A stretch of 64,000 nt of DNA from ZC4RG20 sp964553875 (GCA_964553875.1 CAZKNH010000005.1:8019-72018), one strand, 5' to 3'; positions 1 to 9,283 are shown, numbered from the stretch's first letter. The notes: generated from the sequence alone by a model not told the origin. Translations and numbers: made by a program.

Positions 1-329
1 GCCACGTAGCAGAGCCAGCCCTCGGCAAGCTTCTCCAACGAGACGGCTTTCGAGATTTGCCACGGGTCCACGGCAGTGAGCTCGTCGAGCTCCTGGTCGT
101 CGGCAGGGGTGATTCGCCGAAACTGCAGATCGCCGAACAGACGGTCGGCCCGTTGCAATTGCTCGGCGATGCGCGGGTCGAGACGGCCGGAGGTGGATTC
201 GCCGCCGAGCACCATCACGTAGAGGTGGAGGCGCGTCCACCGGGGCAATGCCCGGGCGCGAATGCGAGCCCACACGCCACCGAATCCCTCGTGCGCCCAT
301 ACGTCGAGCGCACGCCGCAGGACTGTCAT
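1..329 (-). CDS. GNAT-type N-acetyltransferase, truncated by the window edge
   Basis: Only the first ~109 codons are visible; the gene runs off the left edge on the minus strand. The chosen start is an ATG at 327-329, without a strong ribosome binding site. The peptide begins with a basic, Trp-rich stretch (VWAHEGFGGVWARIRAR) and continues into a segment around residues 79-108 (RRITPADDQELDELTAVDP) that resembles the opening strand and helix of GNAT domains that carry an N-terminal extension in polysaccharide loci. The acetyl-CoA loop lies outside the window, so the family call is an inference from this N-terminal pattern. It could acylate an amino sugar. Confidence 0.5.
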   Translation of the reverse strand, partial: MTVLRRALDVWAHEGFGGVWARIRARALPRWTRLHLYVMVLGGESTSGRLDPRIAEQLQRADRLFGDLQFRRITPADDQELDELTAVDPWQISKAVSLEKLAEGWLCYV

Positions 330-709
330 CGGGGAACTCAAGCGAACGATCCGAGCGTTCGTTTTCTCATCCGTAGATGCCGCGTCGCGCACCACAGCTG
401 AACGGTGCGCGGTTGCGACTTCGCAAAGGAGCGGAGGGTGAACCTTCCGAAACACGGCATTGTAGCTGAGCGACGCGGCTCGGAGCGTGATAATTCTCAC
501 AGCCGACGATGCAGGACGGCCCGCACGCACATCGCCTCCTGAGCCATTTCCCGCAGGCGCGGATCAATGCGACGCGCCGGACGTCCGCGGTGTCGAAAAC
601 TTTGACAATGCGGGGACAGAAGCCGCGCAAGTCATTGAAACAAAAAGGGACTCCAGCTGGCCCGAGAATTGCTTTATTCCGGCATCGGCATCGTGAGGAA
701 CACGCTGAC
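330..709. other. Intergenic region between divergent genes
   Basis: No convincing gene lies in these 380 bases, which separate the minus-strand GNAT fragment from the plus-strand secreted protein. Short open frames on both strands lack ribosome binding sites and recognisable protein character. A small inverted repeat, CGAACG-N7-CGTTCG, is at 343-361 and could be an operator. I see no clear -35/-10 pair. Confidence 0.4.
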
Positions 710-2338
710 ATGGGAAGTTCGCACGCTAAGCAGCACATACTGCTTCCGACGGTCGCCGCCGGGTTGCTGTTGTTCTTTGCATCTGCCGGCCACGCGCAAA
801 CGTCGGGGGCAGGCGCCTCGCAGCTCGTGACGTTGACTTGCACCGGCAGCCCCTGCCCCTTCGGCCAGACGGCGGGTGCCGAGGCCATCGTATGGCCCTC
901 GCATGTCGAGCCTCTCGCAACTCGCCTCGGTTATACGGCATCGGCAGGTCTCTTCCTGCCAGCGAACATCGCGAATGGGGCGGTGTTGACGATCACGAGC
1001 GGCGTCGCCAGCGTGTTCGCCGGCCTGCCGAGCTCCGCCTCGCACAGGACATTAGCGTCGCTGTCGGCCGGTGACACTTTTGTCGTCTCGGGCCTCGCGC
1101 CCGGCGAAGTGCTGAGCGTCCAAAGCCTCATCGTCTTCACATATGAATTCGAGCTCCCGGCCCCGGAGGTTCCGGAAGCCCCGATTCCCGCGGCGCAGTC
1201 CCAGTGGGTCACTGCGACTTGCACCGGCAACCCGTGCCCGTGGGGGCCGTCGCTCAGCGGATATGCAATCGCCTGGCCTGACAATGGGCAGCCGACCAAC
1301 ACGCGCCTGGGCTACACCTTCTCTCACGGGGTATACCTGCCGGCTGACAGGGCGAACGGCGCCACGGTGTGGGTCGAGAGTGGGACCGTCACGCTGTTCG
1401 CGGCCTTGCCGAACGCCACGACCCATCGCACCGTGGCGACGATCCCGGCAGGAGGCTCCTTCGAGGTCTCGGGCCTTGCCCCCGGCGAAGTCTTGAGCGC
1501 ACAGAGCCTTGCCCCGTTCACGTACGGCGTCGCCTTGCCGCCCCCGCCGCCTCCGCCGCCGGCCGGCTCAGGTGCGTCGGAGTACGTCACCCTGACCTGC
1601 GCGCTCAGCCCGTGCCCGTGGGGTCCGTCGGTCGCAGGACACCTCATCGTCTGGCCGAAGGAGGCTCAGCCGCTCAGCCGTCAACACAACTACATCGCAT
1701 CGAAGAGCGTCTACCTGCCCGCGAGCGTAGCGAACGGCGCGACTATCACCATCGACTCCGGCACAGCCACCCTGTACGCGGGCTATCCGAGCTCCTTGTC
1801 GCACCGGTCCCTTGCGACCTTGACCGCAGGACATTCTTACGTGGTTTCCGGCCTGGCGGACGGGGAAGTGCTGAGCGTGCTCAGCCCTTCGGCTTTCGTC
1901 TACCGGACCGAGCTGTCGTTGCCACCAGAGCCCGAGACCGGCGAGCTCATGACGGCAGTGCCTGCTCGATGGGTCTGCGACACGCCAGGCTGCAACAGCC
2001 CGGATTGGGTCGGGGCCGCCTTCACGTGGCCGTCGTGGGCCGCATACCCGAACAACGGCCGCTCCGGCGACCAGTCGAGGACCGTCTACTCTCCGTCCGG
2101 CGGGCTGCTCTATCCCTACATGGGGTCGTGGGCGGACGGCTGCGAGATCACCGGTGAATCGGGCGCGATCCTGATCATCGAGTGGCAGCGCGGCACGGAT
2201 GCGTGGCGCCAGACGCTGCTCGGTCCCGGTGACACGCACGTGATCAGCCTGTCGTGGCCCGAAGACGGCGCGTTGATCGAGGCTTGGCCGGGCTCCAGCA
2301 TCTCGGTCAAGAACTGCGAACCTCAGCCTCTTCCGTAA
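710..2338 (+). CDS. Secreted protein with three ~113-residue repeats and a divergent fourth
   Basis: The start ATG at 710 follows GAGGAA at 695-700 and gives a 542-residue protein with a clean signal peptide (residues 1-29, ending AGHA). In-frame codons further upstream would add an unlikely basic leader. The mature part has three similar units at about 37-150, 164-277 and 289-402, separated by Pro-rich linkers including a nine-proline run near 277-285. Each unit has a C-x4-C pair (CTGSPCP, CTGNPCP, CALSPCP), a W-P motif, a YLP motif and a VSGLAPGEVLS-like end. A degenerate fourth unit (414-536) keeps a CDTPGC pair. I do not recognise the family. It is probably a secreted beta-sandwich adhesin or polysaccharide-associated protein, judged only by repeats, signal peptide and location. 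Confidence 0.8.
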   Translation: MGSSHAKQHILLPTVAAGLLLFFASAGHAQTSGAGASQLVTLTCTGSPCPFGQTAGAEAIVWPSHVEPLATRLGYTASAGLFLPANIANGAVLTITSGVASVFAGLPSSASHRTLASLSAGDTFVVSGLAPGEVLSVQSLIVFTYEFELPAPEVPEAPIPAAQSQWVTATCTGNPCPWGPSLSGYAIAWPDNGQPTNTRLGYTFSHGVYLPADRANGATVWVESGTVTLFAALPNATTHRTVATIPAGGSFEVSGLAPGEVLSAQSLAPFTYGVALPPPPPPPPAGSGASEYVTLTCALSPCPWGPSVAGHLIVWPKEAQPLSRQHNYIASKSVYLPASVANGATITIDSGTATLYAGYPSSLSHRSLATLTAGHSYVVSGLADGEVLSVLSPSAFVYRTELSLPPEPETGELMTAVPARWVCDTPGCNSPDWVGAAFTWPSWAAYPNNGRSGDQSRTVYSPSGGLLYPYMGSWADGCEITGESGAILIIEWQRGTDAWRQTLLGPGDTHVISLSWPEDGALIEAWPGSSISVKNCEPQPLP

Positions 2339-2351
2339 ACCTCAAGCCTCG

Positions 2352-2376
2352 GCCGGCCCGCATTTCGCGGGCCGGC
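2352..2376. terminator. Bidirectional hairpin terminator
   Basis: A perfect 10-bp stem (GCCGGCCCGC / GCGGGCCGGC) with loop ATTTC lies between two convergent genes, 13 bp after the stop of the repeat protein and 47 bp before the end of the glycoside hydrolase. There is no strong T-run on either side, so it may act as a weak or factor-assisted terminator. Confidence 0.6.
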
Positions 2377-2423
2377 TCTCAAGGCGGCCCTTCATCGATC
2401 GCTCGGATTGGTTCAGCAGCCGC

Positions 2424-3767
2424 TTAGAACCGTTCCGCGCGCTTCAAGTAGAGCACGGCGTTGTCCGGGAAGGGCGGTGAAAACACTCTCACGCCGTCCG
2501 TCACCGTAATCTGGCCCGTCGCGACGACGGACCCGGTGCTCGGGTTGAACCACTCGTAAGCGTAGGTCCCGCCCGTGACGTCGAGCGTGAACGCCCCCGA
2601 TTCCGGCTGGTACACCAGATATTCCTGGCCGGGATGGGTCAGGCAAAATCGCGTAGAGCACACGCTGGAGTCGGCTTGCGGCCGCATCGCGGCCAAGTCC
2701 ATTCGGACGGCGTAGCTCAGCGTTTGGCCCATGGCCTGCCGGGCGGACTCCCGGCCGTCGGCGCTCGGGGGAAACCTCACGATGCCGCCGTCCATGAACA
2801 GGATGTGCAGCCCGCGCGTGAAGCATTTCCAGACCCAGATTCCGTCCCCACCCTCGCCCCACAGGTGGTCCGTATCGGCGATCACGACCTTGCGGCCGTC
2901 CGGGATCGGAGGGTCCTCCTTGTACCCGCCTTCCTCGTTTGGCGAGATCCAGTCGGCCGGGCTGTCGAAGAGCGTCTCATTGCTGCCGCCCTCGTATTGA
3001 AAAGTCATGCCGACGGGATGCTGCTTCGGCTTCGTGGCCTCATACGTCTTCACGACGTCGACCATGTGATACTGCCACTCGGTGGAGTGCGCGCCCGCCT
3101 CGTTTGCGATCTCATACAACACGTTGTCGAGATCGTTGACCGTGTCGATCACCTTTCGAACGTACGCTTCCTGCACCGCGGTCACCTCCGGATAATCCAG
3201 AGTGGTCGCGCTCGTGCCGGGGGCGTCGATGCCGTTGATGTTGTTGCGTGCGTCGAACGGGAAGCCGTCCGTCGACGGCGATCGGTAGAACTGCAGCCCG
3301 TAGCCGTCGAACAGCATGATGGCCACGTAGATGCCCCGATCGCTCGCGGCCTTCACCCGGGCGCGCAGCCGGTCGAAATAGCTCTGGTCGAACCTCGAAA
3401 GGTCGAACTTCGGCATGCCGTCGCTCGCGGGCCCCGGCCCCGTGCGGAGCCACGGAAAGGGGGCGACGGTGAACGTCCGATCGTCGACGGTGAACCGGGG
3501 AAGCTCCCAGGTCCAAAGCCGAAAGAAGTTGTGTCCTCTATCCTCGAGAAAGTCCAGGTACGCGGCGTAATCGAACGTGACCGGAGAACCGAAAATCGAG
3601 CCGTCGCGCAAATTGGCCCAGACATGCGAACCGGTCAGGTAAATGGCTCTTCGGCCGTCGTCGGTGAAATAAAGCGGATTGTCGGGATGGACGCGAAGCG
3701 GTCCGCCCGCGAGCGTGAGGCCGTTCAGACCAAAACAGATCAGCACGCCGCAAGCGAGCCGTTTCAT
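2424..3767 (-). CDS. Secreted glycoside-hydrolase-like (TIM-barrel, DUF4038/cellulase-like) protein
   Basis: The ATG at 3765-3767 gives 447 residues with a signal peptide ending near LTLAGG; a longer frame upstream has no signal-peptide logic. The opening (RVHPDNPLYFTDDGRRAIYLTGSHVW) and later YEIANEAG and VVIADTDH segments match the architecture of clan GH-A-like proteins: a (beta/alpha)8 barrel with the acid/base Glu in an N-E pair. The last ~80 residues (GQEYLVYQPESGAF onward) look like the beta-sandwich domain often fused to this family. It probably acts outside the cytoplasm on polysaccharide, perhaps trimming the locus product. The substrate cannot be read from the sequence. The start is supported by GGGGACC just upstream. 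Confidence 0.7.
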   Translation of the reverse strand: MKRLACGVLICFGLNGLTLAGGPLRVHPDNPLYFTDDGRRAIYLTGSHVWANLRDGSIFGSPVTFDYAAYLDFLEDRGHNFFRLWTWELPRFTVDDRTFTVAPFPWLRTGPGPASDGMPKFDLSRFDQSYFDRLRARVKAASDRGIYVAIMLFDGYGLQFYRSPSTDGFPFDARNNINGIDAPGTSATTLDYPEVTAVQEAYVRKVIDTVNDLDNVLYEIANEAGAHSTEWQYHMVDVVKTYEATKPKQHPVGMTFQYEGGSNETLFDSPADWISPNEEGGYKEDPPIPDGRKVVIADTDHLWGEGGDGIWVWKCFTRGLHILFMDGGIVRFPPSADGRESARQAMGQTLSYAVRMDLAAMRPQADSSVCSTRFCLTHPGQEYLVYQPESGAFTLDVTGGTYAYEWFNPSTGSVVATGQITVTDGVRVFSPPFPDNAVLYLKRAERF

Positions 3768-3869
3768 TGGTGGTCCCCGGCGGGCGCGGTCAGGCCCGCA
3801 CACATCCCATTATTGGCATATTTAGCATACCTATCTTATCGCCAGATCTAACACTAGCGTCGGCGCAAG

Positions 3870-5060
3870 TCAATCGGAACCAGTTACCAGCTCTCCGCGC
3901 AGACAACGCCGAAACTCTCCCGCGATGCGCTCGACGAGCAGGTCCCAGTCGTGGGCTTTCGCGCGAGCCTGCCGCGCCAGCACCGCATCGTCCGTGTTCC
4001 GCTCCGGCCGTAGCGCGTCGAGGAGCGCGTCCTCCCACTCATCGACGCCGGAGGCCGTCTCGAGCACGTCGCTGAACGGCCGAACGGCTTCGATCGGCGC
4101 CGACACGACGGGCCGTCCCGAGGCCAGGTATTCGTGCATCTTGAGCGGATAGATGTAGTTCGTGTAGTCGGATACTTCGTAGCACATCATGCAGACGTCG
4201 AAGTGCTGGCAGTAACCGGGCAGCTGCTCGACCGGCTTGTTACCCAGAAGATGCACATTCGGCAGACGCTGCAGTTGCTCGAGCAGGGGCTTCTTGCCGC
4301 CTATGTTGCCGACCGGCCCGACCAGCACGAACGACCACTCGGGACGGCGCGTCGCCAGTCCAACCAGCAGCGCCAGATCGAGCTGCACTTTGATCACGCC
4401 GACATAGCCCATGCGGGGACGAGGAATGTCCGCAAGGTCTGCGGGCTCGGGCTGCAGCGTGGAGAACGCGGCGTAGTCCACCCCGTTGGGAATACGAACG
4501 CTGTTCTGATTGATGGAACCCTTCTTCTCGAAGAGTTTCTGCGAATGAATGATTACCAGATCCGCAGCGCGAATCAGCGCGACCTCACGCGGATCGTTCG
4601 GGCGATCGACCGACGAGAAGCTGTACTCGTCGTCGATGTGATAGCAGACGAGATCCGCGTCGACCGCATCGAGCGCCCAATCATACTGTGGGCGCCAGAC
4701 ATACAGCACGATCCTGGTGCATCCGCGCCGCCGCAGTGTCTCGACCGCGTCGCGCACGCGCTGCCGCCGCAACCAATTGCCGACGAACCGCGGCCGGTAC
4801 ACTTCGGCCCGCCAGCGGCCGGGACGATACACCGTGAACTGCGAACGGCGTGTACGAATTTCCTCGACCGACTCACCGGCATGAAAACGTCCCAGCCAGT
4901 AGTCTCGCCAGCCGCGGGCCGGCTCGACCCAAACTACGTCGAATTGCTGCGCGAGCCGGTGCAGCACGTGGTGGCGTACGGTCCAGACGCCGAGCCACCG
5001 GTCGGGGACGAGCGCAACGACGCCAATCGAACTGTCGGTTCGCGGCTCGGCGGAACTCAC
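3870..5060 (-). CDS. Glycosyltransferase, GT4-like (TuaH type)
   Basis: The protein is 396 residues and starts with a GTG at 5058-5060 that overlaps the stop of the upstream GT2 gene (GTGA), so the two are translationally coupled. The N-terminal half is a Rossmann-like acceptor domain (VVALVPDRWLGVWTVRHH). The C-terminal half carries the donor-binding features of GT-B enzymes: RMGYVGVIKVQLD, FVLVGPVG, and a YPLKMHEYLASGRPVV loop equivalent to the GT4 E-x7-E region. It has no signal peptide or membrane span and is predicted to be a cytoplasmic-face enzyme adding one sugar to a lipid-linked repeat. It is the last gene of the minus-strand run 3870-9283 or longer. Donor and linkage are unknown. 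Confidence 0.8.
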   Translation of the reverse strand: MSSAEPRTDSSIGVVALVPDRWLGVWTVRHHVLHRLAQQFDVVWVEPARGWRDYWLGRFHAGESVEEIRTRRSQFTVYRPGRWRAEVYRPRFVGNWLRRQRVRDAVETLRRRGCTRIVLYVWRPQYDWALDAVDADLVCYHIDDEYSFSSVDRPNDPREVALIRAADLVIIHSQKLFEKKGSINQNSVRIPNGVDYAAFSTLQPEPADLADIPRPRMGYVGVIKVQLDLALLVGLATRRPEWSFVLVGPVGNIGGKKPLLEQLQRLPNVHLLGNKPVEQLPGYCQHFDVCMMCYEVSDYTNYIYPLKMHEYLASGRPVVSAPIEAVRPFSDVLETASGVDEWEDALLDALRPERNTDDAVLARQARAKAHDWDLLVERIAGEFRRCLRGELVTGSD

Positions 5061-6076
5061 GCGCTGCTATGCTCCACGTCGCGTCCGTCGGCGGACCTCG
5101 AAAGCAGTCGCGCCTCCGCGATGCGGCCCACGTACTCGTACGTCGAAGCCTTGTAGTAGAACCGCCGTTTCTCTTCGAGCGTCACCAACCAGCGCAGTGC
5201 ATTGCTCGCTGCCGCGCGAAACAGATAGCGCGGAACGCCGAACCACCTGACCTGGCCGGGCGGCACCTTGGATTTGCGCATCGACATCCGCCCGAAATGG
5301 AAGTACCAATGCAGAAAGTAGGCTTTCGTGGCGCGTTCCGGCTCGACCGGATGATCCACTAGTGCATCGGGAAAATAGAAGATCCGGCCGCCGTGCTCCC
5401 GCACACGTGCACATAACTCGCTGTCTTCACCCACGGTGTGCACGTCCCCTCGCGGGCCGAGATCGGTGCGGAACCCTCCGACACGATCGAAAACCTCGCG
5501 GCGGAACGCCATGTTCGCGCCGTAGACAGGCTTATCGATCTCCCGAGCCTCGGAGCCGAAATCGAGGAAAACGACGGCCTGCTTCAGCGCGAACTCGCCC
5601 TCGCTCGAGAACCAGGAAGGCGGCTCCTGCTTCCAAAGGGGGCGAATTCTCCCGCCTGCACCGACGCAGTCGTGCTTCTTGAACCCTTCGATGTAAGCGG
5701 CAAGCCACCCCTCGTCGATCAGCACGTCATCGTCGGTGAACGCGATGATCTCGCCCCTCGCGCGCGCTATGCCGGTGTTCAGCGCGTGTGACTTACCCTG
5801 CCTCGACTCGAACACATACTCGAGCGGCAGCCCTCGCGAGCGGAACCGATCCGCCACGGCATGCGTGTCGTCCTTCGAATTGTTGTCGACGAGTATGAGC
5901 TCCCACGTTGCGTCGCTCGGTAAACGCTGGCGGCCGAGCGACTCGAGCACGACCGCCAAGTGTGCCGCACGGTTGTACGTGCACAGTACGACGCTGATCG
6001 TTGGCGTGCCACTCGCGGATGTATCACCGGTCGTGCGGTTTACGGATTTCATTGCTGCCATCTCGTTGGCCGACAT
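5057..6076 (-). CDS. Glycosyltransferase family 2
   Basis: This GT2 enzyme of 339 residues starts at the ATG at 6074-6076, 10 bp after the upstream FemAB/GNAT-like gene; ATGs at 6061 and 6052 are alternatives. It shows the GT-A fold marks: ISVVLCTYNRAAHL near the N-terminus, LILVDNNSKDDT, RQGKSHALNTGIARARGEIIAF and the metal-binding TDDDV. A later GGFRTDLGPRGD and HTVGEDSELCARV supply the acceptor/catalytic ED motif. A close paralogue at 7177-8133 shares the HALNTG, VDHPVE and GVPxYLxRA segments, which points to an old duplication around the intervening transferase. It probably adds a sugar at the cytoplasmic face; the substrate is unknown. Confidence 0.85.
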   Translation of the reverse strand: MSANEMAAMKSVNRTTGDTSASGTPTISVVLCTYNRAAHLAVVLESLGRQRLPSDATWELILVDNNSKDDTHAVADRFRSRGLPLEYVFESRQGKSHALNTGIARARGEIIAFTDDDVLIDEGWLAAYIEGFKKHDCVGAGGRIRPLWKQEPPSWFSSEGEFALKQAVVFLDFGSEAREIDKPVYGANMAFRREVFDRVGGFRTDLGPRGDVHTVGEDSELCARVREHGGRIFYFPDALVDHPVEPERATKAYFLHWYFHFGRMSMRKSKVPPGQVRWFGVPRYLFRAAASNALRWLVTLEEKRRFYYKASTYEYVGRIAEARLLSRSADGRDVEHSSA

Positions 6077-6086
6077 CGGAAGCGCG

Positions 6087-7121
6087 TCAGGCCGGCTCGG
6101 CGCCCGGCAGCAGACCGATGGCCCTGCGCAACCGCCGCAACACGGCGGAGCTCGCCCTCGAGGCCAACGAACGCCTCGGCGTGACGACGAACTGCCAGCG
6201 CTTACCCCCGACGGGTGCCCACTGCTCCTTGTACTGCTGACCGCCGCCCATGTCCAAAGCGGCGTATCCCGCCGACGCGGCCCACTGGTGCACCGCGTCG
6301 AGCAAGCGAGTGCCGATGCTGTGCTTCTCGTATTCCGGCTCGCGGTGGTAAGCGATACCGATGACGTGATCGTCATGCACGAGCTGCACGGCGGCACCGA
6401 CAGCCTTGTCACCGTCGTGCAGCGAGATCGTGAAGTGCCGGCCGCGAGGCTCCCAGTACCGCGCGATGACCAACCGATCCCGCACGTCCAAGACCTCGTC
6501 GAAGCCTTCGGGCGCCCATTTCCGCCCCCAGTTGACGAGCGCCCACTCCGCTGCGCCGGGCTCGTTCACCGCCACCGTGAAGGAACGGCACCTGCGCCGC
6601 GCTTCTTTGATACGCCCCCACAGACGCGTCTCCTTCCAAAACGCCTCGTAGTCGCCGCGTAGGGACAACCGCCGTGTCTCTATGCACTCGAGCCGCTTGA
6701 AGCGGTCGCTCGTGGGAGGTTCGACTGCCTGGCGCCACCAGCTCACGAACAGCGGCACGTCGAGCGCGGTCAGCGCCGGCACGAGCATTCCGTCGCGAAC
6801 GGGGAACAGCGAGCCCGGGACGATCCACGTCGTGACCGGAGTCCAGCGCTGCCCCTCGCGACGCACGCCGACGACCGCCAACGGATCACCGCCGAGCGTC
6901 ACGAGCGCAGTGCGCTTCTCCACGGGCGCGGGGTTCGTCGCGAGCTCGCGGTAGAGCTCGTGCGGGCACATCGGCATCTCGGGCAGCGTCGCCAGCGCGG
7001 CGTCGAGGTCGTCGTGCCAGGAATCGAACCAATCGACGCGCAGCCTGCGCCGGTTCAACCAGCGTGACGCGTGACCTGCAATCGGCTGCGGCTCCGTCTC
7101 TCTCGTATCGGTCCCCTGCAT
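6087..7121 (-). CDS. GNAT/FemAB-like transferase
   Basis: The start ATG at 7119-7121 is chosen because GAGGAG lies immediately upstream; the GTG at 7133 sits before that ribosome binding site. The 344-residue protein looks like a double GNAT or FemAB-type acyl/aminoacyl transferase: WKETRLWGRIKEARRRC in the middle is the usual R-x4-R recognition helix, followed by FTISLHDGDKAVGAAVQLV and an EYEKHSIGTRLLDAVHQWA acetyl-CoA-like helix. Similar proteins occur between glycosyltransferases in exopolysaccharide loci and are thought to acylate sugars. It lies between two paralogous GT2 genes. Donor and acceptor are unknown. Confidence 0.7.
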   Translation of the reverse strand: MQGTDTRETEPQPIAGHASRWLNRRRLRVDWFDSWHDDLDAALATLPEMPMCPHELYRELATNPAPVEKRTALVTLGGDPLAVVGVRREGQRWTPVTTWIVPGSLFPVRDGMLVPALTALDVPLFVSWWRQAVEPPTSDRFKRLECIETRRLSLRGDYEAFWKETRLWGRIKEARRRCRSFTVAVNEPGAAEWALVNWGRKWAPEGFDEVLDVRDRLVIARYWEPRGRHFTISLHDGDKAVGAAVQLVHDDHVIGIAYHREPEYEKHSIGTRLLDAVHQWAASAGYAALDMGGGQQYKEQWAPVGGKRWQFVVTPRRSLASRASSAVLRRLRRAIGLLPGAEPA

Positions 7122-7176
7122 CCTGCTCCTCACCGCGTTATCGAGGCTTCATTGCCCAGTGCCACGAAGCGCCTGG

Positions 7177-8133
7177 TCATGAAGCCGACGGGCGTGGCTG
7201 CACATGATCAGCGGGCTCTGCGAGCAAGCGCCTCGCCTCGACGACTCGGCCGAGCGCCTCGGCCGTCTCGAGCTTGCGCTTGAAGCGCGCGACCGGCGCG
7301 AGCGTCACCCACCACTTGAACGCGTTCACGACGAGCGCGCGGATCAGATAGAGCGGCACGCCGAACATGCGGCGGCCGTCCCGCGGAATGTTCCCCATCC
7401 GCGCAGAGGTGCGCCCGAAGTCGAAATACCACGACAGATAATACGATTTCGTCGCGCGCTTTTCCTCGACCGGGTGATCGACGATCGCGTCGGGCACGTA
7501 ATAGAGCGGCTCACCATGCTTCGCGAGCCGTTGGGAAAACTCGGTGTCCTCGCCGCGCAGCAACGAGTCGGGCGTCGGGCCGAGATCGGCTCGGAACAGC
7601 CCGTACTTCTCGAACGCCTCGCGCCTGAATGCCATGTTGCAGCCGACCAGCGCGACGCCGGTCAGCGGACGCGGCGTATCTCCGTGCTCGAACTGCATGA
7701 TCGCCATGCGCAGCCGATTCGGGCCGGTGAGCACGAGCCAGCTCGGCTGAGGCTGCCGCCACAACGGTCGCACGCGTCCGCCGATACCGGTGCATGGAAG
7801 TGTTCGGAAAGCCTTGTCGATCTCGCGGATCCAGTCGGGATGGACGTACACGTCGTCGTCCGTGAAAGCAATGATGTCGCCGTGCGCGGCCGCGACGCCG
7901 GTGTTCAACGCATGCGACTTGCCCTGACGCCCCTCGAACAGGTACCGAACGGAGAACCCGGACTGCTCCGCCGCGAACGCTTCGACGACCTGCCGCGTAT
8001 CGTCGGAGGAGTTGTTGTCGACGACCAGAAGCTCCCAATCGATCTCGCCGTTCGCAGTCTGCGCGGCGAGCGTCGCGAGCGCTTCCCGAAGCATCGCCGA
8101 ACGATTGTAGGTGCAGAGAATGACGCTGATCAT
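7177..8133 (-). CDS. Glycosyltransferase family 2
   Basis: A 318-residue GT2 enzyme that begins MISVILCTYNRSAM, so the start at 8133 sits right at the first beta strand. It keeps LLVVDNNSSDDTRQV, RQGKSHALNTGVAAAHGDIIAF, the TDDDV metal motif, and LLRGEDTEFSQRL in the acceptor domain. Near the C-terminus VDHPVEEKRATKSYYLSWYFDFGR is shared almost word for word with the GT2 at 5057-6076, showing that the two are paralogues. It is preceded upstream by a 178-bp gap (8134-8311) holding a CCCC-N6-GGGG hairpin and no gene. Confidence 0.85.
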   Translation of the reverse strand: MISVILCTYNRSAMLREALATLAAQTANGEIDWELLVVDNNSSDDTRQVVEAFAAEQSGFSVRYLFEGRQGKSHALNTGVAAAHGDIIAFTDDDVYVHPDWIREIDKAFRTLPCTGIGGRVRPLWRQPQPSWLVLTGPNRLRMAIMQFEHGDTPRPLTGVALVGCNMAFRREAFEKYGLFRADLGPTPDSLLRGEDTEFSQRLAKHGEPLYYVPDAIVDHPVEEKRATKSYYLSWYFDFGRTSARMGNIPRDGRRMFGVPLYLIRALVVNAFKWWVTLAPVARFKRKLETAEALGRVVEARRLLAEPADHVQPRPSAS

Positions 8134-8311
8134 GGTCGTGATGCGTTGGCCGCGCGGGGTCCTTGCTGGTTCTTCTTCGCTGGACGGCGGGACCGCCCCT
8201 CGTGCGGGGTAGTGTACTTCACGCCGCAGCTCGAAAAGGTAGCATGCCGCCCGGGTTGGCGACGCGCTGCGCAGCGGGTCACGAAACGGGGACCACCGGG
8301 CGGCGCGTCCC

Positions 8312-9283
8312 CTACCGAGGCGAACGCGTCAACCGCGGCAGCGCGCGGGCCGCTTTGCCGACCGGGTCGAGCAGGCGCCGCAGGACGTGCCGGCGGAGGA
8401 CCCAACGATCGATCTCGAGCCCCTGCTGCGCGAGCGCGGCGGTATGAAATTCCCAGAACTCGCGCGGTGCGCCTTCAATCTTCGCGCGTGCGAGGAGATC
8501 GTAGTAGCGCCACGAAACCGAGCCGATCGTTCGCGCGAGCTCCGCTTCGTCCAGGTACTCGGGCCCGAACCGGTGCACGGTCAGAAAGTGCATCAGCGTC
8601 AGCGGATTGAAACGCGCCATACGCTCCCATAGCGAGCCCGGTTCTCGCCGGTTGAAGCTCAGCACCTGGAAGACGAAACCGAAGTCCGCTTCCCGTAGGA
8701 TCTCGAAGCAGACCTCGACGTCCTCGAACGGTGACGTCGGCCGGTAGAACGCCGGCGCGCGGGCGCGCACGAGATCGGCGCGGAACAGCACCGACGTCGG
8801 CGAGCCGAATACCGTGAGGCCCTGCTTGAGCGCCATCCGACAGATCTCGCGGCCGTCGTAGACTCCGGTGCCGAACTCGAGCCCCGCTTGGGCGATGTAT
8901 CGCCCCTCGATCCCGAAAGCCGATACGAGCCCGACGCGGGGATTCGCGTCCGCCAGCCGAACCATTTCGGTCAGACAGGACGGAAAGATCCAGTCATCGG
9001 CCTGAACGACCTTGCAGTAAGTGCTCTCCACAGAGATCGCCGTGAGCGCGCTGTTGTAGTTGTCGACCTGGCTCAGATGGGTCGGCTGGCGGAGCAGCCG
9101 GATTCTCGGATCGCGCTCCGCGTACTCGGCGGCGATTTCCCCGCCGCCGTCCGTGCTGCAGTTGTCGACCAGCACGTACTCGAAATCGCGGAAATCCTGC
9201 CGCAGCACGCTCTCGATGCACTCGCGCAGGAAGCGCGCCGTGTTGTAGAACGGCGTCACGACGCTCACTCGCGGCGAGCTCAC
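8312..9283 (-). CDS. Glycosyltransferase family 2
   Basis: This 323-residue protein starts with GTG at 9281-9283, 31 bp after the pyruvyl transferase gene. It has the GT2 opening VSVVTPFYNTARFLRECIESV, VLVDNCSTDGGGEI and a QADDWIFP metal-binding segment. EDVEVCFEILREADF provides the catalytic-base region. It is unlike the other two GT2 proteins on this strand and more like those that transfer to a growing chain with a single domain. The C-terminus is Arg-rich (VLRRHVLRRLLDP), which may be a membrane-surface helix. The specificity is unknown. Confidence 0.85.
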   Translation of the reverse strand: MSSPRVSVVTPFYNTARFLRECIESVLRQDFRDFEYVLVDNCSTDGGGEIAAEYAERDPRIRLLRQPTHLSQVDNYNSALTAISVESTYCKVVQADDWIFPSCLTEMVRLADANPRVGLVSAFGIEGRYIAQAGLEFGTGVYDGREICRMALKQGLTVFGSPTSVLFRADLVRARAPAFYRPTSPFEDVEVCFEILREADFGFVFQVLSFNRREPGSLWERMARFNPLTLMHFLTVHRFGPEYLDEAELARTIGSVSWRYYDLLARAKIEGAPREFWEFHTAALAQQGLEIDRWVLRRHVLRRLLDPVGKAARALPRLTRSPR

